NCBI RefSeq assembly: GCF_003719295.1
Contig: NZ_RFLW01000001.1
Coordinates: 1,134,955 to 1,198,954 of the forward strand
Source of the DNA: Haliea alexandrii
Lineage (GTDB): Bacteria > Pseudomonadota > Gammaproteobacteria > Pseudomonadales > Halieaceae
Length of the DNA stretch: 64,000 bases
Direction: 5' to 3'
Position 1 is the first letter of the stretch. Each line of letters begins with the position of its first letter. Positions 28,801 to 36,053 of this stretch are shown one piece after another. Position numbers and translations under genes: made by a program. The notes beneath the pieces were generated by a model, which did no database searches, was not told the origin of the DNA, and was given only the letters and a program-made list of their open reading frames with translations.

Positions 28801-30288
28801 TTCCCCATTTCGGCCAGTGCCAAGGTGCTGCAGACGGTCGATTTGAAAGTCAGCTTTACACTGGCGATTGACGGCGTTCCGACTCAGGTCACAAGCACTG
28901 TGGGGCTCAGCCACACAGAGACGCCTAACGATGCATCTCCCTCGTCCAACCCGGCTAACGACGATTTCCTGAGCATCTCCAACCCGAATCAGGTGCAAGT
29001 CATTACTGTGGGCGGACGTGAGTTCGAACTGGAAATTCTCGGCTTCCGCGATGCCCAGGGTAATCTCGTCAGCTCCGTGCGCACGGTTGAAGGCCAATCC
29101 ACGTCGTACGAGTTGTTTGCGGAAGTACGGTCCATGGACGACCTGCCCGAACTGCAGGGCACGGTGCCCGGCAATTGGGGGGCGGACGGCCCCGGAACGA
29201 CCGGTTCACTGGTCTGGACCGGCGAGAGCGGCGGGCAGGTACAGGGGAGCTTCGGCGTGCTCGCGGTCGATGGCCAGGGTGGTTATACCTACACCCTCTC
29301 CGCCGCAGCGCGGGATGCCATGAGCGTTGGCGAAATACGTCAGGAGACCTTCACTTACACGCTGCTCGACGACGACGGAGACAGCCAGCAATACACGCTC
29401 ACGCTGAATCTCGACGGTGTTGCCAATGCCAGTATTGTCGATGGCGTCGTCGAGGGTATGAGCTACGAAACCTCCTCGGGCCTCACCGGCATCACCGATG
29501 AGGACGGCGGGTTCAACTACCGGCCGGGTGATACAGTCACGTTGCGCGTCGGTGGCGTGGTGCTCGGGTCTTTCCTGGCGGAAGAGGCGATTGCCGATGG
29601 CAAGGTCTTCCTGCAGGAGATTGCCGGCGTCGGCTTGCATGACCTCAACGATGACCATGTCGAGAAGATGGCGGTGTTCCTGCAGTCCATCGATAACGAC
29701 CCCGATCCCTATAATGGCATTGTGATCACAGACGCCGTGCGGACGGCGCTTGCTGATGACGCGTTTGATCTTGACGCCGTCAGCAAGGATGCATTGCAGG
29801 CATTGCTGCTGGAGAACGGCTATGCGCCCGTCGATGAAGATGGCGCCATGCAGCACGTCAAGGACATGATTGTGGAGCATACCGGCCTGACCGAGTTCGA
29901 TGCGCGCGCCGCGGATAGTGGTGCTTTGCTGGCGAGCCCGGGCGATGACGTCTTCGCCTTCTCGCTCGCAGCTGCCGACGCGGTCGCGCCCGAGGTCAGC
30001 ATTCTCGGGTTCGGGGAGGCGGGCAACGATGCCCTTGATATGCGTGACCTGCTGCAGGGCGAAGAGTCAGCGGCGGACCTCACCAGCTACCTGAACGTCA
30101 GCTATGACGGGAGCAACACGGTGATAGAGGTCAGCGCCACGGGCGCGTTCACCGGCGGTGCCGATGATGCCGGTGCTGTCAGCCAGACAATCCATCTTGA
30201 GGGTGTTGATCTGGTAAGCGGCCACGACGATCTGGCCTCGGTGATCCAGAACATGCTGGACAGCGGCAGGCTGACTGTCGACCAGTAG
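25891..30288 (+). CDS. Lap-type type I-secreted surface adhesin with LapG cleavage site
   Basis: A 1465-aa secreted adhesin, no N-terminal signal peptide. Residues 1-115 form a LapA-like retention module ending in PAAG at 110-113, the motif cut by LapG proteases, at almost the same place as in Pseudomonas LapA. Then an Ig/cadherin-like repeat (about 150-250), two Calx-beta domains (about 255-470; VVEGDVAEV, VTEGQTAQV, each with GGDYDPASGT), a run of 24 prolines (27316-27387), VCBS/T1SS-type repeats (about 505-1180), a GLTGITDEDGGFNYRPGDTV module (about 1192) and a C-terminal T1SS signal domain (DDVFAFSL, NDALDMRDLL). Canonical GGxGxD RTX repeats are absent. The start follows CAGGAGAA; the ATG at 25870 is less likely. 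It is much shorter than classical LapA. Confidence 0.88.
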   Translation: MADQAIATVVSVSGTAYARGPNGELRELQPGDVLLEGETVVTPNGGSVELALEDGSPLMVVDVPELLLTRDIVAERAASAEESAVEDETVETLLANLEGGGDILDGLEAPAAGAEGGGVSEGHGFVRLTRIVENTDEFQSVARFTPAETELRVEESALLTVDAIDDAETTEEGVPVVVAVKDNDVFVEGSVITGTSQPANGSVVINDDGTVTYAPNDGFTGTDTFTYTATTPDGNNADTATVTVVVTGGEPITPPAPPVVSVGDATVVEGDVAEVVVSLSKVSDDPVTVRFQSEDGTATVVGGDYDPASGTITFAPGTTSVTIQFQTNADELQEGTEQFTVNLSDAAGAVIGDGEGVVTILDGFTPVISINDVTVTEGQTAQVTLSLSGSSDQPISVQFATVDDSATVIGGDYDPASGTVTFAPGTTTATVLVQTNEDATEEPTERLLVNLSNASGATIGDPQGVVTIVDGTEISPPPPPPPPPPPPPPPPPPPPPPPPVDTEPTASNGAATTADATLGTDSGTLSFDLGDDTPVTFGAVYDGGLGAATQSSTGGVTTLAANDGSWTLTVNESTGAYAFTQNSAYSHAVGADSDSALVTITLTDSDGSVATPQLTLTINDDGPTAVADAASATESGPAVEGNVLGNDQAGADGGITVTGLTGGTVGTALAGAHGSLTLADTGAWTYTPNASVPAGSTDVFTYEITDADGDTSSTTLTLTFAGDSVPVVTVSNDAMVDEDDLPLGAGDQAPGDDAAVPTGQIQYDLGGDSFASIALSTVGSTTPLFTNDGLGVDTFWDASTSTLIGYVSGENPMVAGSQVFTVALSGIDSSSADYAVTLLQPVRHAPSAEEDNVAFSVDVAVTDSDGSVGTSAFTVSIDDDSPHGTDTTSATLVVPLSELAVGSLSAGWQNVTSTSGSGSIASSTDSGGIGLQWGGSNGSGYDFDYAPSLVGNVPVQADSMFSVGSLTHNNFPISASAKVLQTVDLKVSFTLAIDGVPTQVTSTVGLSHTETPNDASPSSNPANDDFLSISNPNQVQVITVGGREFELEILGFRDAQGNLVSSVRTVEGQSTSYELFAEVRSMDDLPELQGTVPGNWGADGPGTTGSLVWTGESGGQVQGSFGVLAVDGQGGYTYTLSAAARDAMSVGEIRQETFTYTLLDDDGDSQQYTLTLNLDGVANASIVDGVVEGMSYETSSGLTGITDEDGGFNYRPGDTVTLRVGGVVLGSFLAEEAIADGKVFLQEIAGVGLHDLNDDHVEKMAVFLQSIDNDPDPYNGIVITDAVRTALADDAFDLDAVSKDALQALLLENGYAPVDEDGAMQHVKDMIVEHTGLTEFDARAADSGALLASPGDDVFAFSLAAADAVAPEVSILGFGEAGNDALDMRDLLQGEESAADLTSYLNVSYDGSNTVIEVSATGAFTGGADDAGAVSQTIHLEGVDLVSGHDDLASVIQNMLDSGRLTVDQ

Positions 30289-30306
30289 GGTTCTGGGCTA
30301 TCATGA

Positions 30307-30339
30307 CCCCGGCGACCAGAGGGTTGCCGGGGTTTTTTT
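30307..30339 (+). terminator. Rho-independent terminator of the adhesin gene
   Basis: An 11-bp stem, CCCCGGCGACC / GGTTGCCGGGG, with loop AGAG and a run of seven T at 30333-30339. It starts 19 bases after the adhesin stop and is the strongest terminator of its unit. Confidence 0.9.
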
Positions 30340-30355
30340 ATGGAGTATAGGCGCG

Positions 30356-30670
30356 ATGCCCTTTGTACAACGCGATTCCGCTCACCGCATTGTCGCGGTC
30401 AGTCAGCTGCCCCAGGATGGAATGGAGCCGATAGCGGCAGACGACAGCGAACTGGCCGACTTTCTCGCGACGCTAAATGACGAAGCGAGCCGCATCAGCG
30501 CAACCGACCAGGATTTCGTGCGGGTGCTGGAAGACGTTGTGGAGCTGTTGGTCAGCCGTGGCGTTATCCTGTTTACCGATTTGCCCGACTCCGCCCAGCA
30601 GAAGATGATTTACCGACAACGCCTGCGCAGTGCCCTGCCAGGCAGCCTTGATCTGCTGGGTGACGATTAG
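30356..30670 (+). CDS. Conserved 104-aa protein between adhesin and lapD
   Basis: A 104-aa acidic, soluble protein (PFVQRDSAHRIVAVSQLP at the start; LEDVVELLVSRGVILFTDLP near residue 61). Short proteins of this pattern are found in gammaproteobacteria and are sometimes labelled 'tryptophan synthase subunit beta-like' in databases without evidence; this is from memory. It has no signal peptide or membrane helix. It lies just after the adhesin terminator in the same direction, with its 3' end meeting the convergent lapD stop within a few bases. A link to the Lap system is suggested only by position. Confidence 0.7.
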   Translation: MPFVQRDSAHRIVAVSQLPQDGMEPIAADDSELADFLATLNDEASRISATDQDFVRVLEDVVELLVSRGVILFTDLPDSAQQKMIYRQRLRSALPGSLDLLGDD

Positions 30671-32604
30671 CGCGCTGAGCTGTCATCGGCGAGAGCGGAA
30701 ATCGCCGGCCCGGTCGCACCGTCGAAACCCAGTTCCCGCAATTGCTGCCACTCCGCTGTGCTGCGCACACCTTCGGCGATGACCGTCACACCGATGGAGT
30801 GCCCGACAGTACAGAGGGTCCTGAGCAGTGTCTGATTGCCCGCGTTGCTGTCGATATCGCGGATAAAGGCCGCGTCCACTTTGAAGTAATCGAGTCCGAT
30901 CTCGTGCAACTGACCGATGTCCGCCAGCTGGTGGCCACCGTGTTCAATGCCCACCTGACAGCCGTAACGGCTGGCGTGGCGGGTCAGAAGCTTGAATGCG
31001 TCAAAGTGGCGGAACGCCATGGCTTCAGGCACTTCCAGCCAAAGCTTGCCGGCGGCTTTGCCGGCAGTTGACAGGGCTTGATCGAGCCAGTGCAGGAAAG
31101 CGGGCTCGACCAGCGCGCCCACAGAGAGGTTTACAGCCAGTGGGGCAGCCGCGTCCTCTGCTGCCGTCAGCGCCATTTCGATCACCCGTTGGTCCAGATC
31201 GCCGGACATTTCCAGCCGGTTAATCCACGGTAGAAAGGTTGCGGCCGCGAGTTGCTGGTTGTCTTCCAAGAGGCGCACCGGGGCTTCCACATGCAGTAGC
31301 TGACCCCCGCTGTCCAGCACGGGAAAGCTGGCAAGGCTGAAGCGATCCTCAAGAAAGGCTTTCTGCAACACGCCCTTCCAGTGGGCCATCTGCTCGCGCA
31401 CAGGCTGCATCTGGATGTCGCCCGCAAAGGTGATATTGATGTCCGAGCTGCCGGCCTGGGCAGCTGGCACCAGCGTGCTGTCGAGTCGGGTGAGCAGGGT
31501 GCTTGGTGTGTCTTCGTGGGTGAACAGTGTGGCCACAGCCGGCAGCGCCGTATCCGTATGCATGCTGTGCGCTGCCAGCACCTCCAGCATCAGTGACTGC
31601 ATTTCTTCCACGAGTTCGCGTGGATCTGTCGCGCGCGGTGCCATCAGCGCAAAATCGGAGCCGTTCAGCCGCGCTGCGGCCCAGCGGCTGTGCCGGCTGA
31701 CGATGGTGTTCAGCGCGGCGCCAATGTCTGCCAGCACGCCGTCGGTGGCCTTGCGGCCGTAGGTCTGATTCAGGCGTGTGAGGCTGGCAACGCGCACCAG
31801 TGCAAAGCTGCCGGCTGCGTTGATATCGTCGCTATCCAGCGCCGCATCGAGAGTGCGCATGAAGGGCTCGCGGCTGAGCAGGCCGGTCAGACTGTCGGTG
31901 TGCGTGTCTTTTTGCCACTGGTTCAGGCGGCTGGCTTCCTGTTGCAGGGCACTGCGTATACGCTTTGAAAGCGCGTTCATGGCGCTGACGAGGCGTTTGA
32001 ATTCCAGTGTGCCCGGCTCCGGCAAGGTGACAAACCGCCTTTGACCAATCGCTTCGGCCTGTTCCACCACCTCGTTGAGCGGTCTGATGATGCGGCGTAA
32101 CAGATAGCTGCCCAGCAGGCCACCGCCGATCATGGTCATCAGGAACATAAGCGCCAGCAAGCGGGTGCTGTCCCACAGCGCCCGATAGGCGAAACGCGAG
32201 TGGCTGCGCACGGTTAGTGTACCCAGTTGCTGCCAGCCTTGCTGCACCTGTGCCACACCGGGCTCGACCTCCAGCGGCAGTACCCCGGGTAGCCAGCTGG
32301 GGGCGTCGGCAAGCGGCTGGCGGTCCTCACGTCGAATCAGTACTGTGCCGTCGGGGGATACCAGCTCAATGAGCTCGTAGTGCCCTGTGTCGAACTGCGC
32401 CGCCAGTGTCAATTCAAGCAACACGTCGTCTACGCCCTGTTGGCCCAGTGATAGGGCTAACGCCGCCGCGTTGTCCACGTTCTTCAGGTACAACTGCTGC
32501 TGCAGGTAACGCTGTGCCGCCAGGCTGCTGACGATAAGGCTACTGCCGAAGGCGAGTGCCAGCAGCAAAATGATGGCGAGCCAGAGTTGTTTGAAAAGTG
32601 ACAT
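30667..32604 (-). CDS. lapD: LapD-like c-di-GMP receptor (degenerate GGDEF-EAL)
   Basis: A 645-aa inner membrane receptor. Transmembrane helix 1 (about 8-28), periplasmic LapD/MoxY-type domain (about 30-150), helix 2 (LLALMFLMTMIGGGLLG, about 150-170), a HAMP segment with RRIIRPLNEVVEQAEAIG, then GGDEF-like (about 235-400) and EAL-like (about 405-640) domains. Both catalytic motifs are altered: NGSDF in place of GGDEF, HVEAPVRLL in place of the EAL core and GIEHGGHQ in place of the DDFGTG loop. This is the known LapD state: it binds c-di-GMP but does not make or break it, and holds LapG in the periplasm when occupied. It lies 25 bp after lapG in the same direction. Confidence 0.9.
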   Translation of the reverse strand: MSLFKQLWLAIILLLALAFGSSLIVSSLAAQRYLQQQLYLKNVDNAAALALSLGQQGVDDVLLELTLAAQFDTGHYELIELVSPDGTVLIRREDRQPLADAPSWLPGVLPLEVEPGVAQVQQGWQQLGTLTVRSHSRFAYRALWDSTRLLALMFLMTMIGGGLLGSYLLRRIIRPLNEVVEQAEAIGQRRFVTLPEPGTLEFKRLVSAMNALSKRIRSALQQEASRLNQWQKDTHTDSLTGLLSREPFMRTLDAALDSDDINAAGSFALVRVASLTRLNQTYGRKATDGVLADIGAALNTIVSRHSRWAAARLNGSDFALMAPRATDPRELVEEMQSLMLEVLAAHSMHTDTALPAVATLFTHEDTPSTLLTRLDSTLVPAAQAGSSDINITFAGDIQMQPVREQMAHWKGVLQKAFLEDRFSLASFPVLDSGGQLLHVEAPVRLLEDNQQLAAATFLPWINRLEMSGDLDQRVIEMALTAAEDAAAPLAVNLSVGALVEPAFLHWLDQALSTAGKAAGKLWLEVPEAMAFRHFDAFKLLTRHASRYGCQVGIEHGGHQLADIGQLHEIGLDYFKVDAAFIRDIDSNAGNQTLLRTLCTVGHSIGVTVIAEGVRSTAEWQQLRELGFDGATGPAISALADDSSAR

Positions 32605-32629
32605 GCCCTTATCCCTCAGTTATTCCACA

Positions 32630-33319
32630 TCAGCCCAGCCCATCAGCTGTCATGCGTCGCAGTAGATCGCGCCAGCGTGAGAGCCTTGCGGCTGGGTTGT
32701 TGATGGCCGGTGCACTGCCGCCGCTGACCCAGAGTCCCTCGCTGTTGAAGCCGAAAACCGGATTCAGGTCTTCGCGCTGCGAGGCGGGTCGCACCTCGGA
32801 GATCATATTGTCGAGAATCAGTGGATCCGCGTTCGGTGTGGGGTAGTAGGCGAGCACCATGTGCGCCTGGGTTACGTTGCCGTAATTGCCTCCGAGGCGT
32901 GCCTTCACATAAGTGATGCGCATTTTGTGCACATCAACGCCCGCCAGCAACAGCGTCATGTACTTCGCGATGCTGAAGTCCTCACAATCTCCCTCTCGCT
33001 TGGCCATCAGCTCCAGTGGTGTCGCCCAGTAGTCGTGCTGCTGCCAGATATCGATATCCTGTCGCCAGCGGGCGAGCTGGTTGAAGTAGCCGTTCACTCG
33101 TTCGATTTTCTGCCTCTCATCAAGCGCTGCCAGCTCTTTGAGCATGTCTCGCCAGCGTCCGACAATCAGGGCCGTTTCCGGGCCGTGACGGCTCAGCGCT
33201 ATACGTTCCATGCGATCGAGGTCTGCCTTGGCCAGAAGTATCACGGCACACAACATCAATACAACGACCAGGGCCAGAAGCCCGGGTATACGCTGTAGAG
33301 GATGACTCATTGGGAGCAT
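32630..33319 (-). CDS. lapG: LapG-like periplasmic cysteine protease
   Basis: A 229-aa bacterial transglutaminase-like cysteine protease (BTLCP/DUF920). One N-terminal hydrophobic segment (IPGLLALVVVLMLCAVILL, signal or anchor) precedes the protease domain. The catalytic triad is visible: Cys in REGDCEDFSIAKY, His in VTQAHMVLAYY and Asp in PLILDNMISEV. The DCE context also supplies the calcium ligands described for LapG. It cleaves the adhesin retention module when LapD releases it. ATG at 33319 follows GGAAG at nine bases; ATG at 33310 is an alternative. First gene of the leftward lapG-lapD unit. Confidence 0.9.
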   Translation of the reverse strand: MLPMSHPLQRIPGLLALVVVLMLCAVILLAKADLDRMERIALSRHGPETALIVGRWRDMLKELAALDERQKIERVNGYFNQLARWRQDIDIWQQHDYWATPLELMAKREGDCEDFSIAKYMTLLLAGVDVHKMRITYVKARLGGNYGNVTQAHMVLAYYPTPNADPLILDNMISEVRPASQREDLNPVFGFNSEGLWVSGGSAPAINNPAARLSRWRDLLRRMTADGLG

Positions 33320-33467
33320 TGCGTTCTTCCAGTGCCGGTTGGCATCTTGGCGCTGCCAGTTGCGCGCCGGGTAGCGCCTGAAACGATTTGTGCACAGTGC
33401 CGAGTCTACGGGAGTTTCAGGCAAGTCCGGACAATTTCTCGCTGTAGTCGGGCCCGGCGGGGCTGTT

Positions 33468-33483
33468 TGTGATAGACGTCATA
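33468..33483. promoter_or_regulatory. CRP/Vfr-like site upstream of TolC-OmpA gene
   Basis: TGTGA-tagacg-TCATA: 9 of 10 consensus positions, 120 bp before the gene start. TACAAT at 33524-33529 is a good -10; with it the site centre falls near -61, a class I activator position. The region between divergent lapG and this gene could serve both directions. Confidence 0.6.
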
Positions 33484-33603
33484 CTTTTACCACGCAGAGT
33501 GTCTGCAGAGCCACTGTTTACCGTACAATGCCGGCGTTTCTGCTGATTAGAAACCTCGCCTGCACGTGTGGGCTGACAGTGGCCAATTGAAGGAAAGGGT
33601 TCC

Positions 33604-35439
33604 ATGAAGAAGCAACTCTGTTTAGCGGTCGCCATGGTGGCGGCAGGTCTGCTGCAGTCTCAGGGCGTGGGAGCACAAACGCAGCCGGTCGCCGACTTTC
33701 GGGAGGCGGTTACCCAGGCCGTACTTACCAATCCACGCGTCAATGCGGCGTGGTACAACTTTGAGGCCACTCGTGAAGCGCAGCGTGCGGCAGAGGGCGG
33801 TTATTTCCCCAGTGTTGATCTGAGCTCTGAAATTGGTCGTGAGGAGCGTGAAACCCCGCTCGTGGACCTCGGCAGCTACACCCGCGACGCGACGCGGTTC
33901 ACTATCACGCAAATGCTGTTTGATGGCTTCGCCACCCGCGAAGACGTGCGCGCCCTCGGCTTTTCCAAGCTGAACCAATACTACGAGCTGCAGCGTGCCT
34001 CAGAAGAGATTGCGTTGGAGGCCGCCCAGGCCTATCTGGACACGGTGCGCTATCAGCAACTGGTGCGCTTTGCCGAAGACAACTACGTGTACCACCGGGA
34101 AGTGTATGACAAGATTGCTGAACGCACCCGTGGTGGCGTGAGCCAGGGTGTTGACCTGGAGCAGGCCGCGGCGCGAGTCGCGCTGGCCGAGTCGAACCTG
34201 CTCACGGAAATGACCAACCTGCATGACGTACAGACGCGCTTCCAGCGCATTGTCGGCAATGTGCCCGCGGATAGCCTGAGCATGCCGGAAATTCCATCAG
34301 CACGCATTCCTGAGCTGCGTGAAACGGCGCTCAATGTCGCCTACGAGAAAAGCCCGGAAATTAACGCCGCTATCGAAAACCTGCGTGCCGCCCAATCCAA
34401 CCTGAACCGTACCAACGCGCCTTTCATGCCGCGGGTGGATTTTCGCTACCGCAACGAAATCGAGCACGATACGGATGGCCTGGATGGCCGCTATGACGAA
34501 GAGGCCGTAGAACTGGTGCTCAACTACAACCTGTTCCGGGGCGGTGCCGATAGCGCGCGCAAGCGGGAGTTTTACAATCGTTACAACTCGGCGCTGGAAG
34601 AGCGCAAGCAGGCCTGCCTGAATGTGCGCCAGAACACCATGATTGCCTTCAATGACATTCAGGCGCTGGAGCAGCAGGTGGTGTTCCTCGGCCGCAACCG
34701 GGTGTCACAGGACAAGACGCGCCGTGCCTACCAGGACCAGTTTGATCTGGGTCAGCGCAGCCTGCTCGACCTGCTGGATTCACAAAACGAGTACTTCGAG
34801 ACTGAGCGTGCCTACGTAAGCGCCCAGGCAGCGCTGCGAGCGGCGCAAACGCGCACGCTGTCGAATATGGGGCTGTTGCGTGCCGCCATGGATGTCGACG
34901 GGCTCAATGCGGAGCAGATTGCCGAGTACAATCTTGAGCTCGCCCGCGGTGACGACCCCAATGGCCAGGCGCTGTGCCCACTGGAAGCGCCACCGGCAGT
35001 GAAAGTCGACAAAGAGGCCCTGTTGGCGCGCCTGGCGAATGCCAGTAGTAGTCAGGATGTCAGCCGCTATCGCATCGTTGACGATAATCGGGTTGCCGCG
35101 TCACTGAACGTGCAGTTTGCGGTCAACTCCTCACTCATCACCAGTGCCTTCGACGAGGAAATCGGCAGGGCGGCTGCATTTTTGCAAGCCAACCCTGACA
35201 TTGTGGCCATTGTGGAAGGCCACACCGACATAAGCGGCACGGCGCCCTACAACCAGTGGCTTTCCGAGCGTCGTGCCAACGCCGTGCGTAACCTGTTGGT
35301 GGAAAAGTACGCGGTACGCGACACGCAAATCACTGCCGTCGGCCACGGCCAGAGCCGCCCGATTGCGGACAACGCCACTGCCGAGGGACGGGCGCTTAAT
35401 CGGCGAGTGGATTTGGTGTTGGACAGCAGCGGGTCCTGA
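33604..35439 (+). CDS. Outer membrane TolC-family channel fused to OmpA peptidoglycan-binding domain
   Basis: A 611-aa protein with a signal peptide (ends VGAQTQ, about residue 24). Residues ~30-450 are a TolC-type outer membrane efflux protein with two long helical repeats: AVTQAVLTNPRVNAAWYNFE, TQMLFDGFATREDV and QFDLGQRSLLDLLDSQNEYF are typical of LapE/AggA adhesin exporters. Residues ~500-611 are an OmpA C-terminal domain: VQFAVNSSLI, GHTDISGTAPYN (about 539), LSERRANAVRNLL and GHGQSRPIADN, with the Asp and Arg that bind diaminopimelate. It would be the outer membrane exit for the adhesin, anchored to peptidoglycan in cis. A TolC-OmpA fusion is unusual; the two parts are normally separate genes. 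Confidence 0.88.
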   Translation: MKKQLCLAVAMVAAGLLQSQGVGAQTQPVADFREAVTQAVLTNPRVNAAWYNFEATREAQRAAEGGYFPSVDLSSEIGREERETPLVDLGSYTRDATRFTITQMLFDGFATREDVRALGFSKLNQYYELQRASEEIALEAAQAYLDTVRYQQLVRFAEDNYVYHREVYDKIAERTRGGVSQGVDLEQAAARVALAESNLLTEMTNLHDVQTRFQRIVGNVPADSLSMPEIPSARIPELRETALNVAYEKSPEINAAIENLRAAQSNLNRTNAPFMPRVDFRYRNEIEHDTDGLDGRYDEEAVELVLNYNLFRGGADSARKREFYNRYNSALEERKQACLNVRQNTMIAFNDIQALEQQVVFLGRNRVSQDKTRRAYQDQFDLGQRSLLDLLDSQNEYFETERAYVSAQAALRAAQTRTLSNMGLLRAAMDVDGLNAEQIAEYNLELARGDDPNGQALCPLEAPPAVKVDKEALLARLANASSSQDVSRYRIVDDNRVAASLNVQFAVNSSLITSAFDEEIGRAAAFLQANPDIVAIVEGHTDISGTAPYNQWLSERRANAVRNLLVEKYAVRDTQITAVGHGQSRPIADNATAEGRALNRRVDLVLDSSGS

Positions 35440-35491
35440 TTTCTGGCGCCTGCTGAAAGTGTCTGTAAGCTAATACTGCATCGAAGGCATA

Positions 35492-35522
35492 AGCGAAGCT
35501 GGAGCCTCTCTTGCTTCGCTTG
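35492..35522. terminator. Hairpin between convergent TolC-OmpA and DUF2202 genes
   Basis: AAGCGAAGC and GCTTCGCTT pair perfectly over 9 bp around a 13-base loop. It lies in the 146-bp gap between two convergent stops. No strong T run on either side. Confidence 0.5.
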
Positions 35523-35585
35523 TGTCTGTCATCAACGATGCATTGCTTGCGGACATCAAAAGACCTTTTGTGCTCAATCGCGTGG

Positions 35586-36050
35586 TCAAGGTAGTTTTCC
35601 TCGCCCTCGCCCTCGCCCTCGCCCTCTGAAGTCATTGTCTCCGGCCAAGCGGCGAGCGCAGCGCTGAAACGCAGGCAGGTGCCGCTGTTGTGAGGCTTCC
35701 TGCAGGTTGCGCAGGACTGCAATGATGTCCTCGCGCCGGGTTACGGTAAGCAGACGTTCATACATGTCACCATTGGCAATCTCAGCGGCGACACCCGCTT
35801 CACAGGCGGCTTGCAGGCTGTCGTAGCGCGTTACTTTACCTGGCCACTGGTTTTCCGGTATTGAAAGCTGGTAGCGCGCGAATAATGCTAGCAATGCATC
35901 GATATGGCGCGCCTCGGCATCGCGAATATTGGTGAATGGGCGTTCTTCGCCAAAATCCATAATTACCTGATCATAGGTAGCCCATGCGAGGTACTCGTCT
36001 TCGAGGGCTTCGTGAAGCACTTCAACTTCAACCTTGGTAAGCGCAAGCAT
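35586..36050 (-). CDS. DUF2202 ferritin-like protein
   Basis: A 154-aa helical protein of the DUF2202/ferritin-like group: LHEALEDEYLAWATYDQVI near residue 12 and IRDAEARHIDALLALFARY near 42 carry the Glu, Glu and His of a possible di-iron centre (ExxY... ExxH). Function in the family is not proven; iron or oxidative stress roles are assumed. The C-terminus is unusual: the tail FRGRGRGRGRGKLP is encoded by a TCGCCC hexamer repeat and probably varies in length. Four bp separate it from the upstream ZIP transporter gene, so they form one leftward operon. Confidence 0.75.
   Translation of the reverse strand: MLALTKVEVEVLHEALEDEYLAWATYDQVIMDFGEERPFTNIRDAEARHIDALLALFARYQLSIPENQWPGKVTRYDSLQAACEAGVAAEIANGDMYERLLTVTRREDIIAVLRNLQEASQQRHLPAFQRCARRLAGDNDFRGRGRGRGRGKLP
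35601..35626. repeat. TCGCCC hexamer tandem repeat
   Basis: Four copies of TCGCCC plus a partial unit at the 3' end of the DUF2202 gene, coding for Arg-Gly repeats on the minus strand. Such repeats can change length by slippage without breaking the frame. Confidence 0.8.
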
Positions 36051-36053
36051 GAT

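Noticed and set aside
30667-32604. Active diguanylate cyclase or phosphodiesterase
   Set aside because: Both catalytic motifs are lost (NGSDF for GGDEF; altered EAL and DDFGTG loops), so a receptor of the LapD kind is the better reading.
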